From contig CAMZMU010000020.1 in the NCBI GenBank assembly GCA_947311845.1, forward strand, positions 38,120,462 to 38,184,461: 64,000 nt of DNA, in the 5' to 3' direction. Below are positions 47,801-58,906 of the stretch, piece by piece. Numbering within the stretch: the first letter of the stretch is position 1; every line of letters starts with the position of its first letter. Below the pieces are notes generated by a model that saw only the letters and a program-made list of their open reading frames with translations, made no database searches and had not been told where the DNA came from. The stretch is from Poa pratensis. Taxonomy: Eukaryota; Streptophyta; Magnoliopsida; Poales; Poaceae. A program made the position numbers and the translations under genes.

Positions 47801-48166
47801 CGAAGTCACTGCCACTATCACTTCCATCACTGTCCTCCTCTTCATGATACTCAACAAAGATGTCTACTACTCCTCCAACACAAACAAAATCTGCCATCTG
47901 CATACATCTTGTGTCATAATTCAGAAACATCAGTCCATCAGCTAGTGTTTTCCCAGAGCTAGTGTTTTCCCAGGAATCAGAAAATAAAATTTCATGGATT
48001 CCTTGAGCGGCATATGATCTTGCAAAAACCCTTTGACCTCCTGCAAAGAAAGCTTGTCCCTCTCAATGTCTGACATCTCCACGCCCACATACTGCAAATT
48101 AGGGCCATTGCCGATGAACTCGCCTCCCAAATGGAATCGGACAGACAAAATTTCTGTCGGATCCAT
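44813..48166 (-). pseudogene. MULE transposase (MuDR type), degraded
   Basis: Start at 48166 (MDPTEILSVRF). Domains in order: an N-terminal region (to about 47942); an acidic Asp/Glu/Ser-rich segment (47930-47415); the MuDR DNA-binding domain with LEMVFRSKSQLVKELK and WLNCPWLIYG (about 47150-46890). The MULE catalytic region (about 46560-46088: LLYAIARDANNQMYPVAWAFV; FISYQQKGLINAM; HRMCARHIYANW) and a SWIM finger (CSCGYFQLSGLPCSH) follow. A CCHC knuckle (CVLCGAQGHNRSGC) and a Ser/Pro/Ala-rich tail in a last exon after an intron (45182-45368) complete it. Defects: a 17-bp tandem duplication at 47940-47973, nonsense codons at 47166-47168 and 46887-46889, an extra base in a seven-A run at 46545-46551, and further frameshifts near 46095, 45880 and 45060. 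Confidence 0.92.
45182..45368 (-). repeat. Last intron of the transposase gene, filled with a short tandem repeat
   Basis: The donor (cag ag|gtagtc, minus) and acceptor (catgtag|caacc, minus) enclose repeated aaatcatgtaaagcaacta units of 18-34 bp. About eight units are recognisable. Confidence 0.65.
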
Positions 48167-48637
48167 GGTGATGAAAACTGCAATAAACATGACCAAATCA
48201 ACCACCATGGTACTGTGAACAATATCTACGAACAAATCCCTACATTTTCGCATAAAAATTTACCGACACCCAAACCATCCAATTCCCCACCCGAAAACCC
48301 TAACCCCTACTGCTACGGAGAGATGTAAAACTACTGCACCCGGAGGAGAATGATGTCGGAAACATACCTTCGCCGTCGGTTGCCGTTCGACCGCAACGAT
48401 CCTCGCCGCTGCCACCGATCACCTCGCCGTCGCCATTGCCGTCGCGGGAGCAGAGGAGGAAGGCAGAGGGACAGCCTCCTCGAGCAGTACGTTGGACAGG
48501 CCGAACTGCTCACTCCGAGCACATATGCGTCTGTAATGGGCCGGGCCCAAGTAATTCCAGCGCCGAACCGGCCTCTGCTGCTCTCCCTCGGTCAAAAAAA
48601 AACATCAATCCTGGTCTCACTTGCCACTTCAGAAATC

Positions 48638-48772
48638 CCTGTTTGGGAAACGATGTCAGGGTTGAAATTAGACCGGGATTTCTAAGTTGAGTGTATCGAT
48701 TTCGGGGATTGACAGTTCAGGGTTCGAAAGCGCCAGAGTCTACGAGTTCAAGGTTGATTTTGGACTTTTTCC
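48638..48772 (-). repeat. Right terminal inverted repeat of the MULE
   Basis: Reverse complement of 43660-43795; it ends ggactttttcc at 48772. Transposase transcription would start from here, about 470 bases before the start codon at 48166. Confidence 0.93.
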
Positions 48773-48781
48773 TGTGCGGAG
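48773..48781. other. Target-site duplication (right), 9 bp
   Basis: tgtgcggag, identical to 43651-43659. Confidence 0.95.
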
Positions 48782-49069
48782 GGTACTTTCCTACGACCAG
48801 GTCGTGGAGTAGGAGCTCCCGGCCGCGTCTGCATAGGGTCCGCCCTGGCCTGGCACACAAATGCCAACCGACGCCTTAAATGTGGCGGGCCAGTTTTTTA
48901 AAAGTGTGGAAGTGGCAAATCCTGTTCACCGCGTCACTCCCCTCCCCCTGCCTGGCTTCTGTCGCCTCTCCTAGCTCCGACGTGGACCCGCCACAGCACA
49001 TTCTCAACAAGTTCGAGCTAGCGCACCGTAGCGCTCTCGGGTGGCATCGCTTCAGCTTCTCCAGCCGCC

Positions 49070-49385
49070 ATGGCTCGAGCCCTGCATGGCACAACAATGT
49101 ACCGCCATCACCGGCTCCTCCAGACTGTCCGAGCAGGCGAGGTGGATAGTGGATCATGTGTACGCTTACATCACAGACCCAAACAAGCAGGCGCACGCCA
49201 CGAGCCAGAGGAGGAGCAAAACCCCCGAAGACTTGTCGATGGCGAAATCGAAGCAACAGGAGGCAGTGTTGCCGGGTAAGGAGGAGGCCGCGGTAGTGTT
49301 GTCGGCACCGGAGAAACAGAAGGACGTCGTGCCGAAGGAAGATGAATCAGCAACTACACCTCCCACTGCCGAATATGGCGACTAG
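49070..49385 (+). CDS. Possible small gene or gene remnant of unknown function
   Basis: An ATG in an ideal context (gccgccatggct) at 49070 starts a frame that ends at 49279. An overlapping frame, open from 49041 to 49385, is the more protein-like of the two: hydrophilic, ending in a Lys/Glu-rich segment (KSKQQEAVLPGKEEAA, VVPKEDESATTPP). A single-base shift near 49120 would join the two, so this may be a frameshifted gene or simply GC-rich chance sequence. I recognise no domain. The preceding 200 bases are C/T-rich, as in a leader. Confidence 0.25.
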
Positions 49386-50419
49386 TAATATCAATCCTAG
49401 TTCTATTGTTTAAACTATTATTTTGATGTCTAATTTCAGTGTAACAAAATTATTTCTACGTTATAAATTATTTACAAAAATGTTTGAAAGTGGAAGGAAC
49501 AAAAAAAGACAATGGTAGGACCAAATGGGGACATGGTGTTTTGGATCATATAGATGCATCCATTATGGAAAAATATTTTAAATGCATTATAAATTTTGAA
49601 AAATCCAAACAAATATCTCAGGTATATATCCGGACATTTATATCCGCACAAAAAAAATCGTAAAAAAAAGACATAAAAATTCCTAACAAATATCTTTTTG
49701 TCTTTTTTATAGGCCACATAAAATATCTTTTCTTAGCGACATTTTTTTCCATACATAAAATTTCTATATCTGGACCCAAAAGTTTTGTTTGAATTTTTTT
49801 GACATTGTAAAATATGATTTTTAATTAGTGTGTGCATCTACATGTATGAGCCGAACAGATTTCCTGACCAAATGGTTCAAGGTGCCATGGCCCGAAAAGG
49901 ATGGGCAAGTGCCGAACGTATGTATGTCTTGCCAACCACGTGGACCGAAGCGTGATGTTTCGTGTCCATTTTGGTTTTGCCCCATTGAACTTGCCCTAAC
50001 CTAATTACTTTAACCTGACACCACATAAACCGTTGATGCTTGCTTGTGGAGGCCCTGTCTCCCTCTTGTAGGTTCCCGTCCTAGATAAACTTCACATTAT
50101 GCTCATAGTCTTTCATAAAAATCAACCAAAAGGAAAGAATTTACTATGTGAAATCTCTCCTATAGTCTTTCCTACGCAATGCGTAGTGTTAGAAACAACT
50201 TGGAAAAGTCTAGAAATCGACATGCATGAGAAAACCCTAAGTCACCAAGTTCAGCAAATCACATTAAACGAAAGATAACTTAGAGCAGCGGAGGACGAAC
50301 ATACCAATTAGTTTTTTTTTGGGAAGTACGAACATACCAATGAGTGATTCCCTAAATGGAATCAGATAATGGTGGGCTGCAGCAATGGAGGAAGACCGGG
50401 TTTTGCCCAATCTCCCTCG
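49386..50419. other. Intergenic, AT-rich, nothing recognised
   Basis: Spacer with T-rich and A-rich runs. The 81-codon minus-strand frame at 49472-49717 is low-complexity Phe/Tyr/Ile and not credible. Confidence 0.5.
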
Positions 50420-50709
50420 GGCCTTGTTTACCTTTAGTGTATTTAATGGGATGGGAGGGGATTATTCCGGATCCCGGAAAATCTCCACTAGTTTGTTTAC
50501 TTCTAGTGTATTTTAGGGGATGGGAGGTATAATCCCCAAATATCCCCTAACAACCATCTCATTTTTGCCTAACACAAAAACTCTAGTCCATGCTAGTGTA
50601 TTGTACGGGAAGAGTATTTGTGGGGATTTGTGGAGATTGGGTGTTCACCAAATCCCCACCCATCCCCACTCTTCTCATCCGCTAAAATACCCTTGGAGTA
50701 AACAAGGCC
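50420..50709. mobile_element. Tourist/PIF-type MITE, 290 bp
   Basis: Terminal inverted repeats ggccttgtttac / gtaaacaaggcc are flanked by a 3-bp direct repeat tcg (50417-50419 and 50710-50712). Internal tcctcctcaccatcc/ggggatggga phrases are also inverted. The terminus and 3-bp duplication fit the PIF/Harbinger group, although tcg is not its usual TWA target. Confidence 0.72.
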
Positions 50710-51026
50710 TCGTGGTGTGGTGCCGGTCTAGCCCATATTGCCAATTGGTTACGACCCTAGGCTCCTACCATGCAGCCCTATCACGTGGGCCCACTACTGG
50801 CCCATGTGTAAGGTGGCCGGCTCGCTGGCCTTTTTTGATGAAATAATCACGTGGATTTTTCTAGAATTTCTTCAGATTTTTAAAGCACTTTCTGGAAATC
50901 TAATTAAAATAAAACTATTATGAAACAATAAATGTGTAGATATTACTGGACCCCTATGTAAGGTGGCCGGTGTGCCATGATTTACTCGGCTTAAAAAAAA
51001 TAAAAATAAACTGTATAGCAACCAAC

Positions 51027-51554
51027 GAAAAAAATAGCACGCTATTTCCCGGTTAATAGCACGATATAGCGTATTTGGAGAGGCTACGCTATATTTAGCC
51101 TAAAGTTGACGCTACGGCGCTATTTATGTTTTATACCTGCCAAACCACACTAAAAGTTGTAATGTTATAGCTACGCTAACAAAAAGCCTAGAAATAACGT
51201 TAGGTGATGATGATAGCGGGCAATCTGGTGATTCTTCTAGTTATTCTGAAGACAATGTTAATTATTCTGATTAAAGTTTAAAACTGTTTATCTGTTAGTT
51301 TATTACTTTTTCATGGTTTAGGCCTCATATTTGTATTTGTGCCATGGATTTGGCCTTGGCATTTGAATATGGTTACCTGGTTATGCATGTATTGCTTCTG
51401 GACAAATTTTTAATGCTAAAATCCTTAATATTTAAGCTATTTCTTGCTTTTTTTTCATCACGCTATTTTACATGTAACTTCGCTATATCACGCTATATCT
51501 TGTATAGCTTCTGGAGGAGGGCCACGCTATTTTTGATAGCACGCTATTTTTTTC
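51027..51554. repeat. Inverted-repeat element rich in atagcgtgctat palindromes
   Basis: The left end (aaaaaaatagcacgctattt, then cacgatatagcg) and the right end (cgctatatcacgctat, then gatagcacgctatttttt) are imperfect inverted copies. Between them is a short Asp/Ser-rich open stretch (gatgatgatagcgggcaatc and following, about 51207-51272) that could be the end of a transposase exon. It is probably an internally deleted DNA transposon; I cannot name the superfamily. Confidence 0.45.
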
Positions 51555-52537
51555 CTTGATAGCAACACAAGATCAATGAGTTTGGCACTTGTCTGATAAA
51601 TTAGACAGGCCAGTGCCACTGGGTACACCACCCTTACATTGTGCAGCATATGTGTCCGGTGCCCCTAAACCACCATGTCCTGTTTAGGGTTTTCGGACAC
51701 ATTCCAAGGTGAGGGTGGAGATGCTGTAAGAGCATCTACAACTATGGGGGACAAAATATGTCCGCATTCTCCCATAAATGTACGGTCAGTAAAATTACGA
51801 GGTGTTTTAGACCAAAGAACTGGTTAAGGCGTAAGGACAGATGCAATTTATATGGGTCAAACGAACTTGAGAAACGCTACAGCCATTTCCTTTTCTTTAA
51901 ACGCGTAGCACCATCTTGTTGGTGGCAAAAAACACATCGCGTTCAGCAATAAGGACCACCGTTTTGAAGCCTTGCCACTTTGGTCCAGGCGAAAATTGAT
52001 CACATAGTTCAGATTCCCCTCGAGTCCGATATGCCAGTAATATAGCAAGGCATGGCCAGTTTGTCAAACTACATGGTAGACCTTGAGTTCAGTTCAAATT
52101 GTATAAGTGTCAAAATGCCTGCTTCGAAGTGACATTTAGCCTATATTAATCTTCTCTAACCTTTATCGAAAAAATTAGTCTTCTCTAACGAGTTTCCTGC
52201 AGCAAGTAGCACAGAACTACAGAAGCACATCCTTCTGAGTTCAGACTAAAAGATCAGAAACAAACATACACAACAGAGTAGGAGTCTTCGTGAGGATAAG
52301 TTCTGCTATGTTCACGACGCTTAGTGGATCCAACATGATAATTATGCACCTTTAAGAACGGGCAACGGTTTACAATGTCGACTACACTTTCCAGACAGTT
52401 ACAAGGTGTGGTGAAACTGAATCTTATTATGGCAACAACAGGTGGGTAGTCCTACACTGAATTAAAGTGAAATACAGATACTGACCGCATAGAGCTTCCG
52501 ATCAATACCTTCTACTTAGAAGGGATGGTTGCACAAC
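51555..52537. other. Intergenic; 3' flank of KAI2
   Basis: No gene is recognised. The part nearest 52537 (about 52300-52537) would contain the 3' untranslated region of KAI2 on the minus strand. An aataaa-like polyadenylation signal is not obvious. Confidence 0.4.
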
Positions 52538-55500
52538 CTAGAATGCAATATCATGCTGGATGTGTCGGAGCAAGACGGGGGTGACGATGTCCGGCGAGCT
52601 GAGCTGGGGGAGATGCCCCTCGGAAGGCATCACCTCAACGATGGAGTCACTGCCAATATGCTTGTGCAAGTACTCTGACACGGCAACTGGCACTGCGAGG
52701 TCCTTGGTGCTCTGAACAATATGGCAAGCGACTGTGACGAGGGGGAGAAGGCTGCGCACGTCGCTCTGGAAGATTGTCTGGGCAACGCTCAGGGCAATGT
52801 CTGGACGGATGTTGAAGAGAGTTCTGCTGAACTCTTGAACAGCCACTGATTCCATGTCCCCTCCAATACAGAGTGGTGCAAAACCTGAGCACCAGGCCTT
52901 GTAGTTTGATCTCATTGCTTCAAACAGCTCATCAAGCTCCTCCTGCTCGAATCCGCCATAGTAGTCCACATCATTGAGGTACCTGTTTTGTCAAGACAGG
53001 ATTGGATATGTGAGAGAAAAAGAGGAAAAACAAAAACCAAGGACGAACAAAACAAGAAGGGAAATATTCCTTTGCAAACATCGGTTCATGGCTTGTTCGT
53101 CCATCTTGGCATCGCTCTTTCCGACAATGACAACTTCTTCTACAATCTAAAGTGTGCCTTCTGCGCTACTCCTTCTCTTTGTCAGATGAGAGGATGATCA
53201 AGCGGGCTTATAGATCGGACGTTATTTGAATCATTCAGTTATTTTTCTGTTCAAAATGCAATAATATGTTCAGGTACACGCTGTTTGTTTTATATGTTTG
53301 GTGGACATCCTACGGTCCTACCCAAGTTTGGTTTTTTAAGAGTTTACAGTCTTCCATTCGGACCTTCTCTACTAGTCACCCTAATCTTCAAAACTAGCTC
53401 GACCTTTCCTAAGCTCTTACTGACATTTGACGTGGCACCCTAATCTTGTTCGTAGTAATCCATATGCTCCATGTTGTAAGAATGAGGATCTTGACATTAG
53501 AGGTAAATTCAGCTTATATCTGATGTCACTGAAGGCTTCATGAAAAGAGTTGTTTGTAGTTGTGTTTGAGAATACAATTTTTTTTAACTATGATCTAAAT
53601 CCTAAGAACTTGCTCTTACTTCTTAGAAATTTCTCCTAGGACAAATGAATCTACCAGCTAGGACTCACCTCAGAGCTAGCTCAGCCAGGTTTTGTATCCA
53701 CCTCCAACTCACTGAAGCTTGAGGACTAATTTTGTAGATAATTATATTGGTGTAACTGAGCCGAGGCAAATCTAACTCAATTTAGCCGATATGGCATAAT
53801 TTCTTTAAATGGTTAGCATATTATTTTTTATAGAAATTCAACATTTCATCCAATTCATGTAAGCTGTGTGAACTGAGCTTTCTCCAAATTATTGCAAAGC
53901 AAAAACATCACACATGTTTATATCCGTTGTAACCACAAAAGTCAAGGGTTTGGACATCAGGCGTTAGAACGAGTGTAAAAAAATGTGTTTTTTATCAACC
54001 TGATGTCCTTTTACACCGCATATTTCCTTTTACACCGCATATTACAGACTGATTCATTTCACTTTCAATATCTCTCCAACGACCTGCGTGGCTAATATGC
54101 TTGGTCATTGGCTTAATGGGGTTGATAAGAAAACTAAATCTCGTATCCTAATGTTTGGACAATTTGGAACTTTTTAAAATAATGAGGTGGTGCACATCAT
54201 CATGATGCAGAGCCTGGTATGCTCCCATTTCGAAAAAAGAATGATCCCTCCCTCCCTCGCGCACCCCACACCATCCCTCAATGCATGCAAAGATGACATC
54301 AACAAGATTTTTTCATTTTGAATTTTGAAAAACTTTCTCTCAGATCGTGTGCCTGATTGACGATCTTTTTTCGTTGTAGGATTCGTTGCTACGAGATATC
54401 GGAAACAGTACCCCCCCCCAACATGGTTGTAAATTCCCCCTTCTCAATGTTGTAACCATAAGGTAGAGCTCGCCTCTACCTTCTTTGAATTAAAAAAAAC
54501 TTTGTTACCAGGTCATAGTAACTTGGTGACCAGGTTAATGAATGTTACTCTCAACCCTTAAGACTTGCATAATACCAATTTATGGTATAACCTACTTATT
54601 GACAAAGTTGATTACCACTGTTGATCTGTGCATAACAAGTATCAACCGTTAACCATACACTATTTATCATGGCAATTGTTCGCTGCTAACATGGCAATCA
54701 CAGTACTATAACTAGGCAGTTGGTGGCAACGAAAGAAAATCGTCGAAACATAACAAGATGACATCTTTTTTAAAGCCCACATCGATAGAAATTCAATGAA
54801 GCCATGAATCGCTAATGGATACACGGTTTGTGAGATAAATCATTCTAAACTTTAGAATCTATTAAATTAATGCTGATGATGTCCCATGAGGCGGAAGATT
54901 TTTGCATTCTCCACCCACCTCTATAAGGAAAAACGACAATGGGAAGCTTCCGTAAGGTAAGACAAGTGTGCACATGTACACTAGAGGAGATTTCGTCCTC
55001 CCGAGGTCCAGTGATCCTGCTGTACTAAAAAAATCGAAAAAAATATTTACGAGTTTTAGAAAATGAAAATAAATATCGGATGTAGCCAATGGTGTATTCC
55101 ACAAACATGCAAAAAATCAACTTCAAATACATCATATTCTGGGCTGCACAAAAATAACAAATCTGTGGATCTGATTTGTTATTTTTGTGTAGCAGAATGC
55201 AAAGTATTTGAACTTGATTTTGTGCATGTTTGTGAGATACAACATTGGTACATCCAAGAATTGTTTCAATTTTTTTAAACTCGTAAATATTGTTTTGTTT
55301 TTTAAATACCAGGATCACTGTGCTCTGAAGGCAAATACACTTTCTGCATGTACACTACGAGATTCTCCAAATAATAAGAACTAACCACATCCAAGGGCAA
55401 CCTTGTATGCCACCTTTTTGGTGTTATCTTAATTTCTTCTCAACAAAGTTATTTAATGTAAGATCCAGCAGTTCAACACTCAACACCCAACAAAAATCTA

Positions 55501-56418
55501 AGTAGTACAAATTAAACTGGGACATGTTAACAGCTTTTGGATATCTAGATCACCATCACCCATAAATGTCTTTGGAGGACAAGTGGAAGAGTAATGCTTT
55601 GAGCCAAGACGCAAGGTGTCACCATCTCAATATAGGTTGTTCGTCTAATTAAATATTGGTACGTTGAATTAGTGACGCCTTAAGCCATGGTATATGAGGC
55701 ATTCTAGGCCTATACCCCTTGCGAGCAAATTTCTTCATGTTGTCAAAGCCTCAACCTGCTCCCAAATTCAAAACTTGTCTCGTGAGGTTGACTAAATCAA
55801 TCTAGTATCCCAAATCGATCAAAACGAAAGCATAGGATGTAAATCAAGCGACCAGCAAAAAACGACTCCCCGAGCAGAAAAATTCCCCAATCGATACGAT
55901 TAAGATATAATATCATCAGGATACGGACATATATAGACAATATAGTCCAGAATCATATGCCCCGGCCAATATTGTGTGGTTGGTTGCAGTGGAGGAAATT
56001 AAACGAATTAAGCAACTGTGGACGTGAGAGATAAGGAGCCTGCCTACCTGGGAGATGCGGAAAGGAGTACGAGCTTGGAGAAGAGGTCAGGCCTGGAGAT
56101 GGAGGCGAGCACGCCGATGACCGCGGAGACGGAGTGGCCGACGTAGATGCAGGAGGCGACCCCGAGCTCCTCGAGGATGGCGAGGAGGTCGAGCGCGTAG
56201 CCCTCGAGCGTGGCGTAGCGGGAGAAGTCGAAGTAGTCCGGGTTGGTGGGGCCGGCGCCCATGGTGTCGAAGAGGACGACGCGGTAGTCGGCGACGAGGT
56301 GCGGCACCAGGTGCTTCCACACCGACTGGTCCGTGCCGAAGCCGTGCGCCAGGACGATCACCCCGCGCCTCCCCTCCCCCACCACCCGCAGGTTGTGAGC
56401 CTCCTCCACGATCCCCAT
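52538..56418 (-). CDS. KAI2: Karrikin/KL receptor KAI2 (D14-LIKE, HTL), alpha/beta-hydrolase
   Basis: Exon 1 is 56418-56048 and exon 2 is 52982-52538, joined across a phase-2 intron (ccc ag|gtaggc ... aaaacag|g tac). This gives 271 residues, against 270 in Arabidopsis KAI2. The sequence follows KAI2 along its whole length: [35 protein letters not shown], the nucleophile elbow [30 protein letters not shown]. The catalytic triad is intact: Ser96, Asp218 (STKDLAVP) and His247 (SEGHLPQL). KAI2 perceives karrikins and an unknown endogenous ligand in nucleus and cytoplasm. It then works with the F-box protein MAX2/D3 to degrade SMAX1. The start at MGIVEEAH is the family start, although the frame stays open upstream. 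The single intron matches other plant KAI2 genes but is long (3065 bp) because of insertions. Confidence 0.96.
52983..56047 (-). other. KAI2 intron, 3065 bp
   Basis: AT-rich, with no internal gene. It contains the foldback MITE at 55009-55320 and a short tandem ccttttacaccgcatatt pair at about 54008-54046. Splice donor and acceptor are canonical (gtaggc, ttgacaaaacag on the minus strand). Confidence 0.85.
55009..55320. mobile_element. Foldback MITE inside the KAI2 intron
   Basis: cagtgatcctg at the left and caggatcactg at the right are inverted. The arms pair through aaaaatatttacgag/ctcgtaaatatt to a near-perfect centre (aaaaataacaaatc / gatttgttattttt at about 55148-55180). The whole 312 bp could form one hairpin. 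No target-site duplication could be assigned with confidence. Confidence 0.68.
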
Positions 56419-56630
56419 GGATTTGGTTCGATTTGGGCGACGCTCGCGCGTAGCTTTGCTTTCTTTTCTCGTCTGCTCTTCTTCTTTGACGGGGTGGGAG
56501 GGCGGCAGTGGGAAATGGATGGGTGGCGGGGGTTTTAAGGCGGGCGGGGCCGGAGGTGTGGACCGGATTCTGCCACTCGAAGGAGGGGACCGAGGAGGGA
56601 GGACAGGCACGCTCTGTACTTCTAGCTAGC
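56419..56630 (-). promoter_or_regulatory. KAI2: KAI2 leader and proximal promoter region
   Basis: On the minus strand the 190 bases before the start codon are C/A-rich with CT tracts, typical of a grass 5' leader. The frame is open from 56610, but KAI2 proteins start at MGIVEEAH, so I treat this as untranslated. No clear TATA box was found close by. Confidence 0.4.
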
Positions 56631-58488
56631 GACAGCTGGCTTCAGACAGGATCGTGACCGGTGGTTTGACAGAGACATGTTATTTAAACTTTCAACTCCA
56701 AATTTTGTGTTCAAAAATCAAACTGCGCATATTTAGAAAATCCAGTAAATCAGGAATATTTCCCAGACCAATCTAGTAAACTATCAGCTCAAATTGAAGT
56801 ATGCTTCGAGATAAACCTGTTACTTACGTTTCAAAAGTTTCGAGATAAACCCTCTCTGCACCGTTATGGTGTGAAGGTCAAAAGTTTCAGGATCTTGAAA
56901 TCCCTCCAACCAAAACTTAATCCCTTTAGGAAAATCAAGAGGTTGATCTACTTTGAACCGAGGCAAAAGTGATTGTCCCTTGAGTTGCTTGTTACTCCTA
57001 AGTTTGTTAGGAAATTCTACATGTGCTAGGTCGCTGGGAAGTTTTCGATTTGTTGATATGTGCTCTGGACAAAATTGTGAAGGTTTAGAGAACAGCTTAA
57101 CACTTACCACTAGTGATTGAGCTCTTACTTCGTGGGGTTTTAGGGGGACGGTGCTGAAAAGAAAAACGTGAGCCTTCGTGGTGTACAGATATCCTTCGTG
57201 ATCCCACAGTATCCTCCCAAGGAAGCAACCATCTTTGTCTCCGTATGTCTTCGTTATTTCTATCCTAACTATTGTGATAACCTTCCTGTTTGAAGTATCT
57301 TATTGCATCATATAGACTGTTTCAGTTATTTGTTAGGCTCACTCTATTTATCCATTTAGTATAAAATTTGTGAAAAGAAGAGTAAAATCGTAGAAATCTA
57401 TTCAACCCTCTTCTAGGTTATAATATCTAATCCCTTTAGATGTTTAGATGTTATGCAAATAGGAAGAAGATAACCTCCAAATCGGATTTACGATTCTACA
57501 CTAAATCACCATTAAATTCAGTTTAGTTTTGGTTCGGACAGACATGACCTCCAAATTTAAAACATCCATGGTTTTCTCATACAAACTCTTAATCAACAAA
57601 ATAAGCACTCATTAGAAAGATTTCCGAGTACTTTCCAATGGGTGGGCGTCCATCTAATGGATCTTCATATACAAGGTATCATGAATGCAACAAGTCAGCG
57701 ATTGTTTCAGTGAGTTTCCGAATTTGGCCTTTTAAATTATAAAGGTAGAAATATCATTGATTTCGACCCCATACCTATGCTGGACGTCCAACAACCTTTA
57801 TAAACCATTGAAAGTCGTGGATTGTAAGTTTAGACCACATATACCTAAAACCAAAACTTCTGTTGAATTGATGTAATCATTCATCTAAAATCATATGTTT
57901 CTCTTTGTTTCGATCATAGAATATTTTACTCGCACCACTTTGTATTGATATGGTGTTTGCTACGGAAAGTAAAGTGTGATCTATCGTTCCACTAAGAATT
58001 GGGAGATTGCATAACTATCCATTGATGAATTTCGTGCGCAAACGTGCAGTATTGCAAATATCCATAGGGCTGAAAATATGTTTCATTGGAGCGTTTGTTG
58101 GCATCTCATGAGGTATCATCATCGTGCTCATTGAGAAGATCGGGTCACCCCTTATCAGGAGGCCTCCGACCGGAGCGTTGCGGTCGGGCCAAAACGGTGT
58201 CCGTGTGTGGCGGAGCATGGACATCGGGGAGGCTGTCCCGAAACCTTCCGATGTTGTCTGGACTGCCGTGAGTCCGAGGCAAGCCACTGCTAGGCATGGC
58301 GGCTGGATCTCAAGATGGTGATTGTCTTCCCAAGGGTGGTGATATTATGGGACGTCCCCTCCAACTCTGGATCGGGTTCGATCCAGCTCATAGGTGCTAT
58401 GCATGTCTTATATTTCAGAGGTTCAAGTCGTTCCTGTCATCAGCAGGTGCTACGCCCCAACCTCTCAAGGGGAGGCATCAAGCCATGC
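56631..58488. other. Intergenic, nothing recognised
   Basis: AT-rich spacer. A 96-codon minus-strand frame at 56820-57110 has no recognisable domain. Near 58120-58320 the sequence becomes GC-rich (gaccggagcgttgcggtcgg, then a gtgtggcggagcatgg phrase), which looks like the edge of another repeat. Confidence 0.4.
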
Positions 58489-58906
58489 TTACAAATATAG
58501 CCCCACTGTCCAATGCAATTGTCAAAACTAGCCCCATCCGAATTTTATTGTCAAAAATAGCCCTGGCGGGAAGTGCAAAAAGCGACACGTGTCCTCCCGC
58601 CAAACTAGATGGCGGAAGGCCACTTCCCGCCAATAGAGGTGGCAGAAAGACACGTGTCGAGTTTTGGTTCGGCGCAAAGTGGCGCAATGTCTGCTACTCG
58701 CAACAGCACAGAGTGACTTTCCGCCATCTCAGGTGGCGGAAAGTGGCCTTCCGCCAACTGGTACGGCGAGAAGTAACTTTTTGCTTTCTGAATTGGTTGT
58801 AAGACACGTGTCGCTTTTTGCACTTCCCGCCAGGACCATTTTTGACAATAAAATTCGGAGGGGGCTACTTTTGACAATTCCATTGAGCAGGGGGCTATAT
58901 TTGTAA
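58489..58906. mobile_element. Foldback element with about 110-bp inverted repeats and three G-boxes
   Basis: The left arm from ttacaaatatagccccac and the right arm ending ggggctatatttgtaa pair over about 110 bp. Pairing runs through aattttattgtcaaaa, ctggcgggaagtgcaaaaag and cgacacgtgtc. The short middle has its own inverted gccatctaggtggcgg-like phrases. cacgtg occurs at 58586-58591, 58651-58656 and 58805-58810. No transposase and no convincing target duplication. Length and arm structure suit a non-autonomous Mutator-like or foldback element. Confidence 0.72.

Larger units (their letters stand above)
43660..48772. mobile_element. Mutator-like element (MULE), 5113 bp, complete ends, two genes
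   Basis: Terminal inverted repeats of about 135 bp (43660 to about 43795 and about 48638-48772) begin ggaaaaagtccaaaatcaac and differ at only about five positions. A perfect 9-bp target duplication flanks them. Inside are a transposase gene on the minus strand starting near the right end and, convergent with it, a two-exon GRF-zinc-finger gene starting near the left end. The layout parallels maize MuDR (convergent mudrA and mudrB, each promoted from a terminal repeat). The second gene is unlike mudrB as far as I can tell. The transposase is broken, so the copy is not autonomous. Confidence 0.95.
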
